NCBI GenBank assembly: GCA_964423615.1
Contig: CAYRFQ010000031.1
Location: 1 to 64,000, forward strand
Length of the DNA stretch: 64,000 nt
Source: CAYRFQ01 sp964423615
GTDB lineage: Bacteria > Planctomycetota > Planctomycetia > Gemmatales > Gemmataceae
Direction: 5' to 3'
The notes below the pieces were generated by a model that was given only the letters and a program-made list of their open reading frames with translations, was not told where the DNA came from and searched no databases. The position numbers and the translations under genes were made by a program. Of the stretch, positions 44,821 to 53,822 are shown piece by piece. Each line of letters starts with the position of its first letter. Position 1 is the stretch's first letter.

Positions 44821-46410
44821 ATGATCGCACGTTGGCGTTTGATCATCCTGGCGTTGTTGTTTGCCGCCCCTTGGGCTGTCGTTATTGGATTGGGCTTTTG
44901 GAAAGCCTGGGAACAAGGGTGGTCGCTCTACGTCAGTTTGGGAATCGCTGCGTGTGCGGGAACTGCCATTGCTTTGGCGTGGTATTGGCAAGCTCACAAC
45001 AGTCTGCTCAAGGTCGAGTTTGACGAGCCCATGTACTGGACCGACCGCGACAAGGAAGCTTGGAAGCTCGTCGAAGCCCGTGCTCAACAGATCAACGAGA
45101 TCAACCCCGACGAACTGATGGATATGAAGTTCTATGCCGACACGGCCCAGGACATGGCCTTGGAATTGGCCCAGTTCTATCATCCCAACACAAAAGATCC
45201 CATCGATTCGTTGACTGTCCCCGAAATGCTCGCTGTGGTCGAACTCGCATCCCACGATTTGTCCGAGATGGTCAAAAAATACATCCCAGGGGGGCATTTG
45301 GTCCGCGTCAAAGACATGAAACAGGCCAAGCAAGTCGCCGATTGGATTCCGACCGTCACGAACGCTTACTACGCCATCAGCGCGATCTTCGCGCCCTACC
45401 AAACCGCCGTTCGCTATTTGGCGAATCAAGCAGGCGTAAACACCCCGATGCAAATGCTTCAACAAAACTTGCTCGTGTGGTTCTACACGGCCTTCGTGCA
45501 TCGTCTGGGCACCTACTTGATCGACGTCAATAGCGGAAGGCTACGCGTCGGGGCGACACGCTATCGCGAGTTGGTGGCGAAGCTGCAGCGGGACCCGGCC
45601 AATGCATCCACCCAGATGGAAGCGGCCAAGCCAACGGAAGTCGGATCACCCGCAGAAGCGGTCTCGACGCCGGAGGACGAACACGTCAAATTGACGATCG
45701 TCGGACAGGTCAGTGCCGGAAAATCGAGTTTGATCAACGCCCTGGTGAAGAACCAGGAGGCCGTCACGAGTGCCCTTCCAGGCACCACCGAAATCACCCA
45801 GTATGCCCTCAACTTCGAAGAAACCGATTCGTCCCTCGTCTTGTTCGACACTGTCGGTTATGGACACGAAGGTCCCAAGGAAGACCAACTCAAGGCCACT
45901 CAACAAGCAGCTCAACAATCCGACTTGATTCTGCTCGTGACGAAAGCCAAGAATGCAGCCCGTGCCGCCGACGTCCAACTACTGACGGCATTGAAAGCGT
46001 GGTTCGAGGAGCACCCCAATTTGAAGTTGCCGCCCATCCTCGCCATCGTGTCGGAGATCGATCAACTCAAACCAGCCATGGAATGGGAACCTCCCTACAA
46101 CTGGCAACAACCCACGAAGACCAAAGAACAAAGCATCGCCTTCGCCGTCCAGAGCGTGCAAGAACAACTCGCGGGTTACGTCTCCGGAGTCATTCCGGCT
46201 CGGCTCGACGAAGGTAACGCCTACGGGGTCGATGAATTTCTGCTACCTGCGATCACCAAGGTCCTGCAGGAAGGCCGGGCAGTCGCCATGCTGCGGGTCC
46301 TCCATCAAGAAGCCGACGATCAGAAATTCCAGAGGATCCTTGGCCAAGTTTACGAGGGCGGAAAGGGACTCTTGAAAGGGTTGTTCACGACCATTTCGCA
46401 GCGAAACTGA
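44821..46410 (+). CDS. Membrane-bound dynamin/Era-like GTPase
   Basis: 529 residues. Two N-terminal membrane helices (LIILALLFAAPWAVVIGLGF; SLGIAACAGTAIALAWYW) anchor it, then ~220 helical residues and a Ras-like GTPase domain: G1 GQVSAGKSS from 295, G2 region PGTTE, G3 DTVGYG from 343, and SEID (411-414) where NKxD is expected. The C-terminus is helical. The helical region before the GTPase and the hydrophobic hairpin recall GTPases that act on membranes. Third gene of the cassette. It converges on the FHA gene with only 32 bp between the stop codons. Function unknown. Confidence 0.85.
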   Translation: MIARWRLIILALLFAAPWAVVIGLGFWKAWEQGWSLYVSLGIAACAGTAIALAWYWQAHNSLLKVEFDEPMYWTDRDKEAWKLVEARAQQINEINPDELMDMKFYADTAQDMALELAQFYHPNTKDPIDSLTVPEMLAVVELASHDLSEMVKKYIPGGHLVRVKDMKQAKQVADWIPTVTNAYYAISAIFAPYQTAVRYLANQAGVNTPMQMLQQNLLVWFYTAFVHRLGTYLIDVNSGRLRVGATRYRELVAKLQRDPANASTQMEAAKPTEVGSPAEAVSTPEDEHVKLTIVGQVSAGKSSLINALVKNQEAVTSALPGTTEITQYALNFEETDSSLVLFDTVGYGHEGPKEDQLKATQQAAQQSDLILLVTKAKNAARAADVQLLTALKAWFEEHPNLKLPPILAIVSEIDQLKPAMEWEPPYNWQQPTKTKEQSIAFAVQSVQEQLAGYVSGVIPARLDEGNAYGVDEFLLPAITKVLQEGRAVAMLRVLHQEADDQKFQRILGQVYEGGKGLLKGLFTTISQRN

Positions 46411-46442
46411 TGCCTTGCTCAAGATTCGAAGGTTGGTTGCTC

Positions 46443-47039
46443 TCAAGTCTGCTCGCCGAGATTATCGTGAGAGGAAGGAGCCAATTCGATATTGTCGGGC
46501 AAAATGACAGGTCCCTGGTCTTCCAGAGATTCTTGGTGACGCGGGCTTTCTGGTTCGTCTTCGCGCTCCACGCCTTCGAATCGTCGTTCTTCCGAGTGAG
46601 GGGAATGGTAGGGTTCGGACTGGTATTCGGGCTCAGGGTCGCCAATCAAGTCTTTGAGCAAGACAGGGTGTTCGCTCGATTCTAAGGGATTGTCTGGTTT
46701 CGGTTTATGACCGTGGGAAGAGTGGTCCTCGACCTGAGAAGAGGGAGCGTTGGGATGTTCGGCCCAAACGACCTGGTATTCGAAATTACCGATGGAGATG
46801 TGGTCGCCAGGGCCTAACCGAGCTTCCAACACTTTCTTGCCGTTGACTCGAATTCCATTCGTGCTGTAGAGATCTCGCACCACGAGATAGTCTTGGACTT
46901 GTGCGATACAGCAATGGCGACGGGAAATCTTGCGTGAATTCAACTGGATATCACACTCCTGGTGACGACCTAACAGAAGGATCGGCTTATCCAGCGCAAT
47001 GCTTAGTCCTTCCGTCAGAGGTACCAGTTCTGGCGGCAT
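46443..47039 (-). CDS. FHA-domain protein
   Basis: 198 residues. The N-terminal ~95 residues are a forkhead-associated phosphothreonine-binding domain: GRHQECDIQLNSRKISRRHC, then VRDLYSTNGIRVNGKKV, with the phosphate-contact Arg, Ser, and Asn visible. The remaining ~100 residues are an acidic, Pro/His/Ser-rich disordered tail ending EHPVLLKDLIG... and LAPSSHDN. No membrane segment. FHA proteins read Ser/Thr kinase signals, and two Hanks-type kinases lie in this window (3945 and 30792). It lies tail to tail with the membrane GTPase, so the order does not by itself show a shared pathway. Confidence 0.88.
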   Translation of the reverse strand: MPPELVPLTEGLSIALDKPILLLGRHQECDIQLNSRKISRRHCCIAQVQDYLVVRDLYSTNGIRVNGKKVLEARLGPGDHISIGNFEYQVVWAEHPNAPSSQVEDHSSHGHKPKPDNPLESSEHPVLLKDLIGDPEPEYQSEPYHSPHSEERRFEGVEREDEPESPRHQESLEDQGPVILPDNIELAPSSHDNLGEQT

Positions 47040-47252
47040 ATCTGAATCCAGCGAATTGGCGATCTGATTTACTTACCTTAACACAAGACAATCCTATCCC
47101 AGCGGACGTATTCGAGCAACACTTTCGAGCGAAAAAATCCGAAGCCTCCGTTTCGTAAAGCTTGTCCAGTCCGAGTTCTCGGTCAACTCGTTATCCTCAG
47201 TTTCGCCCAAACTGCCAAGAACTGGGAGCGGATTCGAGCCCCTCGGAGTGTC

Positions 47253-48299
47253 TCACTTGTTGGTCACGAATTGTACCGACTTCTGTGTCGAAGGAGTTTC
47301 GCTGGGGCTTTCATTAGCGAGAACTCGTGGGTCAGACAAATTGACGAGAACCTCTTGGCCAGCTTCGAGTCGAACCACATGTTCCTTCTCTCGCTGTGTT
47401 CCGTCTTGTTGCCAAACGACCTTGACCTTGTATTGATAGCCCTTCTGGGAAGGCAGTTGAGGAGTTCGGAACTCGCGAAGTAAGCCAGACTGTTTTGTTT
47501 TGACACCATTGAAATACAGTTGAGCATTCTGCGAGGGAACGCGGACCATCACGTTTGCCGGTGCTGGGGTCGTCGAACCCTGAGTGGTGATGGTGACCAC
47601 CGGAGTGGGTCGGTTTGGTTGAATTCCTGTAGATGTTCGTCCGTCAAGCGCGAAGACCTTCACGTCTGCTTGGGAAAGTGGCACCGTCGGCGATCCGTTG
47701 TCTGGGTTGTTTTGTGGAGCTTGGGAGACGCCTCCCTGATAAAGATTGTACGTCGGTGCGTACGTTTGCGAAACCGTCACCTGCGAAGATCGGATGCCGG
47801 AATAAGGGACAAACGGGTGATATCCAAGCCCAATCGCTGGGACCCCAAAATAGCCGTAATTCGGCCTGCGATAGCTGAACACTGGGTAACCGCCGACGAA
47901 AGACCGAGGATAATTGTAGAGGCCCGTTCCGTAGAATCTGCCTAGACGATTGAAAACGACCGTCGAGCCAGGAGCCCCGTAAGGTCGAAACGAGGCCCTG
48001 GACAAAAACCTTGATCGGGCACTGAACTGGTTGAAGGTTCGTCCTCCGACAAATCCGCCGCGGCGTGTTACGTAAGGACCGAACTGGCCAAAGCGGCTTG
48101 CTCGAGTCCGAGCCGAACCGACGACACCAAAGCGGCTAGTTCGAGTTCGAACCGAACCGACGGTGCCAACTCGGCCGCCTGCCGCCACTCCTCGGGATGA
48201 AGTTCGGCCACGGCCTCTGGTTTGGGCAACGACGTCAGGCACAATAAAGAAAGCGAGAGCGCTCACGAAAAGGAAACGCGCCGTCCACTTAGACATCAT
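47253..48299 (-). CDS. Secreted planctomycete protein with TIGR03000 C-terminal domain
   Basis: 348 residues. Signal peptide at the start (TARFLFVSALAFFIVPDVVA), then Arg/Gly/Ser-rich low complexity with repeats of the type TRTSRFGVVGS and ARTRASRFGQFGP, then a Tyr/Pro-rich middle. The last ~90 residues hold ANVMVRVPSQNAQLYFNGVK and REFRTPQLPSQKGYQYKVKV, the signature of TIGR03000, a domain almost restricted to planctomycetes and found in exported proteins. Function unknown. Basic, glycine-rich composition suggests a structural or matrix role. 213 bp separate it from the FHA gene on the same strand. Confidence 0.87.
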   Translation of the reverse strand: MMSKWTARFLFVSALAFFIVPDVVAQTRGRGRTSSRGVAAGGRVGTVGSVRTRTSRFGVVGSARTRASRFGQFGPYVTRRGGFVGGRTFNQFSARSRFLSRASFRPYGAPGSTVVFNRLGRFYGTGLYNYPRSFVGGYPVFSYRRPNYGYFGVPAIGLGYHPFVPYSGIRSSQVTVSQTYAPTYNLYQGGVSQAPQNNPDNGSPTVPLSQADVKVFALDGRTSTGIQPNRPTPVVTITTQGSTTPAPANVMVRVPSQNAQLYFNGVKTKQSGLLREFRTPQLPSQKGYQYKVKVVWQQDGTQREKEHVVRLEAGQEVLVNLSDPRVLANESPSETPSTQKSVQFVTNK

Positions 48300-48626
48300 T
48301 TTTCCTACCCCCCTCTACGACGAATCGCAACAACGTCTCAAGCTGCAACCCATAAGACTGGTGTTACTCCGGTATTTCGTTGGTCGCCGGTGGAAACTCA
48401 GAGCGAGCGTGAATCGGAAATCATCAGGCATGACCAACGCTATCCTGTATTTTACAGCATCTCGCAGCACATCTCATATTTTTCTCATGAGTCTTGGAGT
48501 TTCTTTCAGGGAGTGATCTGAGGAAAGGTTGAAGATTTCGAAGAATTCTTGGCCGGCAATGGTCGCCGAAGGGCATGTACGGTGGGAGAGATTCCACAGA
48601 ACCTATTCGATAAAGAGAGGTAAGTA
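48300..48626. other. Intergenic region between divergent TIGR03000 and ferredoxin genes
   Basis: 327 bp; no gene and no repeat seen. A GAGG ribosome binding site precedes the ferredoxin start. Confidence 0.5.
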
Positions 48627-48902
48627 ATGGCTTTTGTCGTGACCGAACCATGCCAAGGTTGCAAGTACACCGACTGCGTAGTCGTCTGCCCGACCGTGGC
48701 TTTCCGCGAAGGGGAGCAAATGCTCTACATCGACCCCGACGAGTGCATCTGCTGTGATGCGTGCGTTCCAGAATGTCCTGTGGAAGCGATCTACCCTGAA
48801 TGGAACGTCCCCGAACAGTGGCAAGAGTACATTGCACTCAACGCCGAAATGTCCAAGGTGTGTCCGCCGATTGAAGAGCGAAAGGAACCGTTAGCGAAGT
48901 GA
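48627..48902 (+). CDS. fdxA: Seven-iron ferredoxin (3Fe-4S + 4Fe-4S)
   Basis: 91 residues. The cysteine pattern fits the Azotobacter FdI type: Cys9, Cys17 and Cys50 for the 3Fe-4S cluster; Cys21, Cys40, Cys43 and Cys46 for the 4Fe-4S cluster; Cys12 and Cys42 are additional. Motifs CKYTDCVVVCP and CICCDACVPECP are clear. Low-potential electron carrier; the KorAB oxidoreductase in the same window is a natural partner although the genes are 38 kb apart. It has its own transcript on the plus strand. Confidence 0.93.
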   Translation: MAFVVTEPCQGCKYTDCVVVCPTVAFREGEQMLYIDPDECICCDACVPECPVEAIYPEWNVPEQWQEYIALNAEMSKVCPPIEERKEPLAK

Positions 48903-49103
48903 TGGTGGGTAAGATTTAGAGCCGGAAGTCTAGAGTCTAGAGTCGATAGACAAGAGCCCAACCACGGATGACACGGATACCGCAAAGACGAAACCAATCC
49001 GAGGAAAAGGTGGTTGCCCTTTTTCTGGTTCGCGGCTTCGCGGCTTCGCGTGAGATCCTTTCTGGCTCTTCCCCTCGTCTGTCGACTCTCAGCTCTTTCT
49101 GGG

Positions 49104-49961
49104 TCACCGTTGATAAGTTTCTGCTCTCTCAGCTCGTTCGAGTGCCTGAGTCATTGCAGCGGCTTCCGTCGCTCCGCTTCCTTCGACGAGATGCGAACGC
49201 CCAGACGAACCCGATGTTAAAGCAAACTGGATTCGGTATCGTCCGGATTCGAGTTGATCGAGACGAAACCCTGTTGCTCCGAGTCGTTTGTATTTTGCCC
49301 AAGCGACATTCCAATCGACGCGACCAGGCTCGACGTGGTCTTGCGAGGTTTTCGGCTCGATCCCCATGGCAGAAGGTGGTGGTAACGAGAGAGAGATCCG
49401 GTTTGGGGGAGGCGGTGCCTCTTGCTCGGACTCTCTCTCTTCCGGCGATTGGCCACGAAAAATTCGCTTTGGGGCTTGTCGCTGTGTTTCCGACGGTGGT
49501 GGCGGAACGTTTCCGTAAGCATACGAGTTCCCTTGTGGTCTCGGCTGTTGACCTTGGGCGTGGTACGGATTTCGAATCCGTTGTTGCTGCGGAGCCGCTT
49601 GCCAACGCGGTTGCGGGGCGAACGTCGGTTGGCGAACAGGTCGCGTTGCGACCGGACTGCGGGGAAATGCCACAGGCCTCGAAGCCTGAGGCAAACCTGG
49701 TTGAGTCGGAAACGGTACGGGTTGAGGTCCACGACCGAATCCAGCCGGAGGAAACGAACCACGACTTCTTCCGGCCACAGGGTAGCCAGGTTGTCCGGGG
49801 AAACCCCCTTGGGGCATAACCATGATCGGCGCACCGCCGATGAATGAGGGAGAACACACTCCCCCTGGCTGTCAGCCACCCGCCAACACAGGAGGGGATG
49901 CAGCGGCCCAGAACACCGTACCGATGATCATGGTAAATACGAAACGCACATCCTTGTGCAT
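49104..49961 (-). pseudogene. Secreted Pro/Gln-rich protein split by an in-frame TGA after the signal peptide
   Basis: An ATG at 49961, preceded by GGAGGG, begins a good signal peptide (HKDVRFVFTMIIGTVFWAAA, cleavage near VLAGG). The same frame meets TGA at 49872-49874, then stays open for 256 codons to 49104. The body is Pro/Gln-rich (GQPGYPVAGRSRGSFPP), and its last ~75 residues form a compact segment with DWNVAWAKYKRLGATGFRLD and SHLVEGSGATEAAAMTQALE. A single change, TGG to TGA, would explain the break. Without it the body lacks any export signal; a GTG at 49859 could start it but would leave a cytoplasmic Pro-rich fragment. Nonsense mutation or sequencing error are both possible. Family unknown. 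Confidence 0.72.
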
Positions 49962-50401
49962 GGACGGGTCCCTCCTGAATTTCCGAACACGTGTCCAGAA
50001 CTCAATCCAATGACGGCGCGTACCGTGCGCAGCAGGTCTGCACCAAAACCATGTTGGTCGCTAACCTGTTGGGTTCACGTCTGGAGAGTTTGGAAAAGTC
50101 GCGGCTCTTGCGAGATGAGTCGGACCAAACGGGCTCGTGGAGAATGCGAGAGGTTTTCAATGTCGTGCAGGCACGACCGAAAACCGACCAGAGAACACGA
50201 AAGGCTTGACGACGGAGTTCTCCGTAGCCAAACCGACAAGGCACTCAGTTGGGTCGAGTCGAGTACCTCGTGGATCACAACCACTGCTGACAGCCAAGTG
50301 TCAGTCAAGTGGGGCGGACATTAGCACATGCCTTTACCCATGGAAAGGGCAACTTTTTAGTGTGGGAAGAATGGATAATTTTACAACAACGCGAGTAAGA
50401 A
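49962..50401. other. Intergenic region between two minus-strand genes
   Basis: 440 bp upstream of the split secreted gene; it should contain that gene's promoter. No protein-like frame or repeat noticed. Confidence 0.5.
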
Positions 50402-51745
50402 TTACAAAACCTCTCCGGCCTTCTGGCACAGTTCCTCGGCTTCCCCAGTTTGTGGAGCTTCGGCGATGATTCGCACGATCGGCTCTGTATTGCTTGGACG
50501 GACATGGAGCCATCGGTCTTGCCAGTCGAGTCGGAGGCCATCGACGGTGTTGGGACGAGCTTCTGAGAACGTCCTCTTCAACTTTTCGAAAATTTCAGGT
50601 AGGCGAGAACGGTCAACCTGGCACTTGGTCTTGACGATACTGTAGCTGGGCAAACTGGCAACGATCTCGCTCAAAGGTTTGTCTTCTTCCGCGAGCAAAC
50701 TCAAAATCAGTCCCATGCCGATGAACGGATCGCGGACGAATCCCACCCGTGGATCGATGACTCCACCATTTCCTTCGCCGCCGATGACCGCGCCGACTTC
50801 TTTCATTTTGTCGCACACGTTCGCTTCCCCGACGGCCGAGCGGTGACATTCGACTTTGAAGAGTTGGCAAATGTCCTCGGTGACGCGAGAGGTAGACATG
50901 TTGATCACGACCGGACCAGGTTGTTGGCGAAGGCGGTGCATCACGGCGAGTGCCAACGTCAATTCTTCGCCGATGTAATTGCCCTTTTCGTCCACGATCG
51001 CGAGGCGGTCTGCGTCAGGGTCGAGAACGAATCCGATGTTGGCTCCCGCTTGCACGACTTTGGGACAGACGTCTACGAGATTCTCGGCAGTGGGCTCGGG
51101 TTCGTGTTGGAAATTGCCGTCACAGTGAGTCCCGATCGCGACAGGCTTACACCCCAAAGCATCGAGTAGATCGGGGCCCAACAACCCACCTGCCCCGCCG
51201 TTCGCGTCGAGGAAGGCTTGCAACTGTCGACTTCGGATGAGTGTCACGTCGACCAATTCGAGAACGCGTTGTTGGTGCCAGTCGAGTGCTTGTGGGGTTT
51301 CTGAAATGTAACCGATATCCCTCCAGGGGACATGTCGGAAAGATTGCGATTCGAAAATCTGCTGGATTTCCTTTCCCTCAGTAGCTGTCAACACGCGGCC
51401 ATCGCTTCCGAACAATTTGAGCCCGTTCCAAGGCGATGGGTTGTGACTTGCGGTGATCTGGATGGCCCCGGCTGCCCCGAGTTTCTGGATCGCGTAACCT
51501 ACCGTCGGTGTCGGAGCTACCCCAGCATCCCGAACTTCGCATCCGGAGGCGAGGAGCCCGCCGAGGACGGCATGGCGGAGCATCTGGCCACTCGGCCTGC
51601 CATCTCGGGATAGCACAATCGTTGCTCCCTTGGTATAAGCCCCCAACGCAGACGCAAACGCCGAGGCAACTTCTGGTGACAAGCCCTCACCGATCCGTCC
51701 GCGAATGCCAGAGACGCTGATGATCAAATCCTTGTGTGTGCTCAT
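50402..51745 (-). CDS. glmM: Phosphoglucosamine / phosphohexose mutase
   Basis: Interconverts sugar 6- and 1-phosphates (glucosamine-6-P to glucosamine-1-P for peptidoglycan or LPS precursors if GlmM; mannose or glucose otherwise). 447 residues, the GlmM length. The four domain signatures are intact: TASHNP with catalytic Ser100, LDPDADR (Asp242, 244, 246) for Mg, GEGNGG for sugar, and RPSNTEPIVR for phosphate. The archaeal-type ManB/GlmM branch is plausible from VIDPRVGFVRDPFIG. Exact sugar is uncertain. It lies near the polysaccharide export gene (divergent), which fits exopolysaccharide precursor supply. Confidence 0.86.
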   Translation of the reverse strand: MSTHKDLIISVSGIRGRIGEGLSPEVASAFASALGAYTKGATIVLSRDGRPSGQMLRHAVLGGLLASGCEVRDAGVAPTPTVGYAIQKLGAAGAIQITASHNPSPWNGLKLFGSDGRVLTATEGKEIQQIFESQSFRHVPWRDIGYISETPQALDWHQQRVLELVDVTLIRSRQLQAFLDANGGAGGLLGPDLLDALGCKPVAIGTHCDGNFQHEPEPTAENLVDVCPKVVQAGANIGFVLDPDADRLAIVDEKGNYIGEELTLALAVMHRLRQQPGPVVINMSTSRVTEDICQLFKVECHRSAVGEANVCDKMKEVGAVIGGEGNGGVIDPRVGFVRDPFIGMGLILSLLAEEDKPLSEIVASLPSYSIVKTKCQVDRSRLPEIFEKLKRTFSEARPNTVDGLRLDWQDRWLHVRPSNTEPIVRIIAEAPQTGEAEELCQKAGEVL

Positions 51746-51899
51746 AAGTTCTTTACTCAGGGGTTATCCAACGAACTGAATTAAGACCTTGGGAATGGAT
51801 CGCCGATGATAAACCGGAGAAGGAATTAATCCCCACCCCGACTGCTTTGCTTCAGGACGACAAACCGTTCCAACCGAATCGTGTTTCAGGGTTCTTTTT

Positions 51900-52940
51900 A
51901 TGAACTCTCTTGCGACAAAGATATTCGTTGCCCGCCGAACAGACAATCTACGCACCATGGGCACCACAAAGCGAGTTGCTTGCCCATTGGTCGCTGGGTG
52001 GCCAGGGGAGCCAAGTACCAGGGACGCTCCGTATGACCGGGTGCTTGGCCTTGATGAAGGAGCTGCCGATACTCGGCGTGTGCCTCGTCTCTCAGCCGCG
52101 CAGGACTCTCTCCAGATCATCCTATGGGTACTGTTCGTTGGATGGATAATTCTTTGTTCCGGTTGTGCGGCGAAGCGAGCGAACGTTGAAAAACACTTGA
52201 TGGAATCTCGGACGCCCAGGCCGCATGTCGTCCCGTGTGAAGCCTACCGGTTTGGGTGTCAGGATGTACTCAACATCCAGTTGGCCCACCATCCTCAGTG
52301 GAACACTCAGGTGACCGTTGGGGTCGATGGTCGCGTCACGCTTCCCTCGGGACATCGACCTCGAATCGAGTACGCCACCCCGAGAGAAGCAGCCGAAGTC
52401 ATCGCGGCAAGTTTGAAGTGTCCAGCTGAGAACGTTCACATTCGTGTTGCCGAGTACAAAAGCCAGCACGTCTACCTCTTCGGTCAAGTCGAAGGGGCTC
52501 AACGTTCTGTCGCGTATCGCGGTCCTGAGACTGTGCTGGAACTGCTCCAACGCGCTGGCGGAATCACTCCCGGTGCCGAGCCCAATGACGTCTACGTGGT
52601 TCGTTCCCACCTCGCCGCAGGAAAAAGGCCCGAGGTCTTTCATGTCAAGCTCCGCGCGATCGTGCTCGACAACGACCATCGGACGAACATTCGTGTCCAA
52701 CCCTTTGACCAAATCCATGTCGGCGAGACTCGTCAAGCCCGCATAGAACGCTCCATTCCTCCGTGGGTTCGTCCCATGTATCGAGTGTTCTGGGACACGC
52801 GACCGAAAGAGAACCCTTTTCGACGGCCCATCGGAAAGCGTCTTCACCAGGCCCGCAGACGGATGGCCGACCGACGATTTCCGTTCGATGCCGGACAAGG
52901 CGAGTGGCCCGCAGAAACCAGAACGTCCCGCGGCCCGTGA
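51900..52940 (+). CDS. Polysaccharide-export lipoprotein (Wza/SLBB type)
   Basis: The open frame begins at ATG 51900, but the first ~60 codons look non-coding in style. A lipoprotein signal IILWVLFVGWIILCSGC follows, so the true start may be the GTG at 52080. The body shows the polysaccharide-export domain (YRFGCQDVLNIQLAHHPQW, VTVGVDGRVTLPSG, EAAEVIAASLK) and an SLBB-like repeat (HVYLFGQVEGAQRSVAYRGP, LLQRAGGITPGAEPNDVYVV). It would form an outer-membrane channel for exopolysaccharide. No tyrosine kinase or Wzx/Wzy gene is near, but the exosortase cluster at 56-63 kb makes exopolysaccharide-linked sorting a reasonable setting. Confidence 0.85.
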   Translation: MNSLATKIFVARRTDNLRTMGTTKRVACPLVAGWPGEPSTRDAPYDRVLGLDEGAADTRRVPRLSAAQDSLQIILWVLFVGWIILCSGCAAKRANVEKHLMESRTPRPHVVPCEAYRFGCQDVLNIQLAHHPQWNTQVTVGVDGRVTLPSGHRPRIEYATPREAAEVIAASLKCPAENVHIRVAEYKSQHVYLFGQVEGAQRSVAYRGPETVLELLQRAGGITPGAEPNDVYVVRSHLAAGKRPEVFHVKLRAIVLDNDHRTNIRVQPFDQIHVGETRQARIERSIPPWVRPMYRVFWDTRPKENPFRRPIGKRLHQARRRMADRRFPFDAGQGEWPAETRTSRGP

Positions 52941-52981
52941 GCCGCTGAACCGTTCTAGAACCTACACATCGTGGTTGTCAT

Positions 52982-53668
52982 TTACTTTTTCACAAGTTCT
53001 CCACGAAGTTTGACACTCGCCCAAACGGCGGTGTCGTCGAAGGACCCGATCCCGATGCGTCCGTGGGTGAACGTCTTGTCCGTCGCGATCATGATGGGTG
53101 TTTTCATGTCGTCGTAGAACACTTCAATCTTACCAGTAGAAACATCCCTTATGACCCGCAGATGGTGCCACTCGTCATCCCACGGAGTCCCTTCGGTGGT
53201 CTTCGTGGAAATTTTGATACGGGGTGCTTTATTCACTATGAAAATTTGGTTCGCGCGAGGGTCGGCTCGTTTGCCGAAGTGGACGTAATAGAAGTGTGCC
53301 CTGTCCTGAAATCCGAAGAACAAACACACATCTCGGTGATTGTAATCCTTGATCGTGCTCTTCACCTTGGCATCCAGGACGAACGAGCCAACGTTAATTT
53401 TACGCAACAAGGCGATGTGCAACGGACTTCGATACGGTGGCCGGTAGGTACTCTTTTTTTTCCACTGACTGTATCCTTTTCCCTTCTCCAGTTTGACAAT
53501 TTTCCATCCGTCTTTTTCGAGAGGTTCCCACCTTTTCGCTCCTTTGGAAAAATCTTCATCGACGAGAACAGGCAGTTCGAGAGGAGAGTCGGCAAACGCC
53601 AACGTTATGGATGACAACCCCACAACAACCACAAGAATCAAGAACAAGATCGGTTGAACGGTTCGCAT
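52982..53668 (-). CDS. Secreted concanavalin-like (DUF1080-type) protein
   Basis: 228 residues with a signal peptide (VQPILFLILVVVVGLSSITL, cleavage near AFA). The remainder is beta-rich: DEDFSKGAKRWEPLEKDGW, FVLDAKVKSTIKDYNHRDVC and RIGIGSFDDTAVWASVKLRG. This is the jelly-roll style of the 3-keto-disaccharide hydrolase (DUF1080) domain common in planctomycetes. Catalytic residues are not defined for this protein. It converges with the export-protein gene with 41 bp between the stops. Probably acts on or binds carbohydrate. Confidence 0.78.
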   Translation of the reverse strand: MRTVQPILFLILVVVVGLSSITLAFADSPLELPVLVDEDFSKGAKRWEPLEKDGWKIVKLEKGKGYSQWKKKSTYRPPYRSPLHIALLRKINVGSFVLDAKVKSTIKDYNHRDVCLFFGFQDRAHFYYVHFGKRADPRANQIFIVNKAPRIKISTKTTEGTPWDDEWHHLRVIRDVSTGKIEVFYDDMKTPIMIATDKTFTHGRIGIGSFDDTAVWASVKLRGELVKK

Positions 53669-53822
53669 ATTGAGAGTTCCTCAAGCAATGGGTGTAGTTC
53701 CTTTCGTTTCGATCTAACCAAAATTTGCGCGCCGTCGCTAATAATTTCCCAGTCTGATAGAGTGAGGGAGTGCATCTGATGACTCCAAGAAGTTCTGGTT
53801 GCAGAAATGCCGAGTTCAAACG

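Noticed and set aside
49872..49874. Selenocysteine codon
   Set aside because: The TGA is right after a signal-peptide cleavage region, no redox motif or SECIS-like hairpin is apparent, and the family is not a known selenoprotein.
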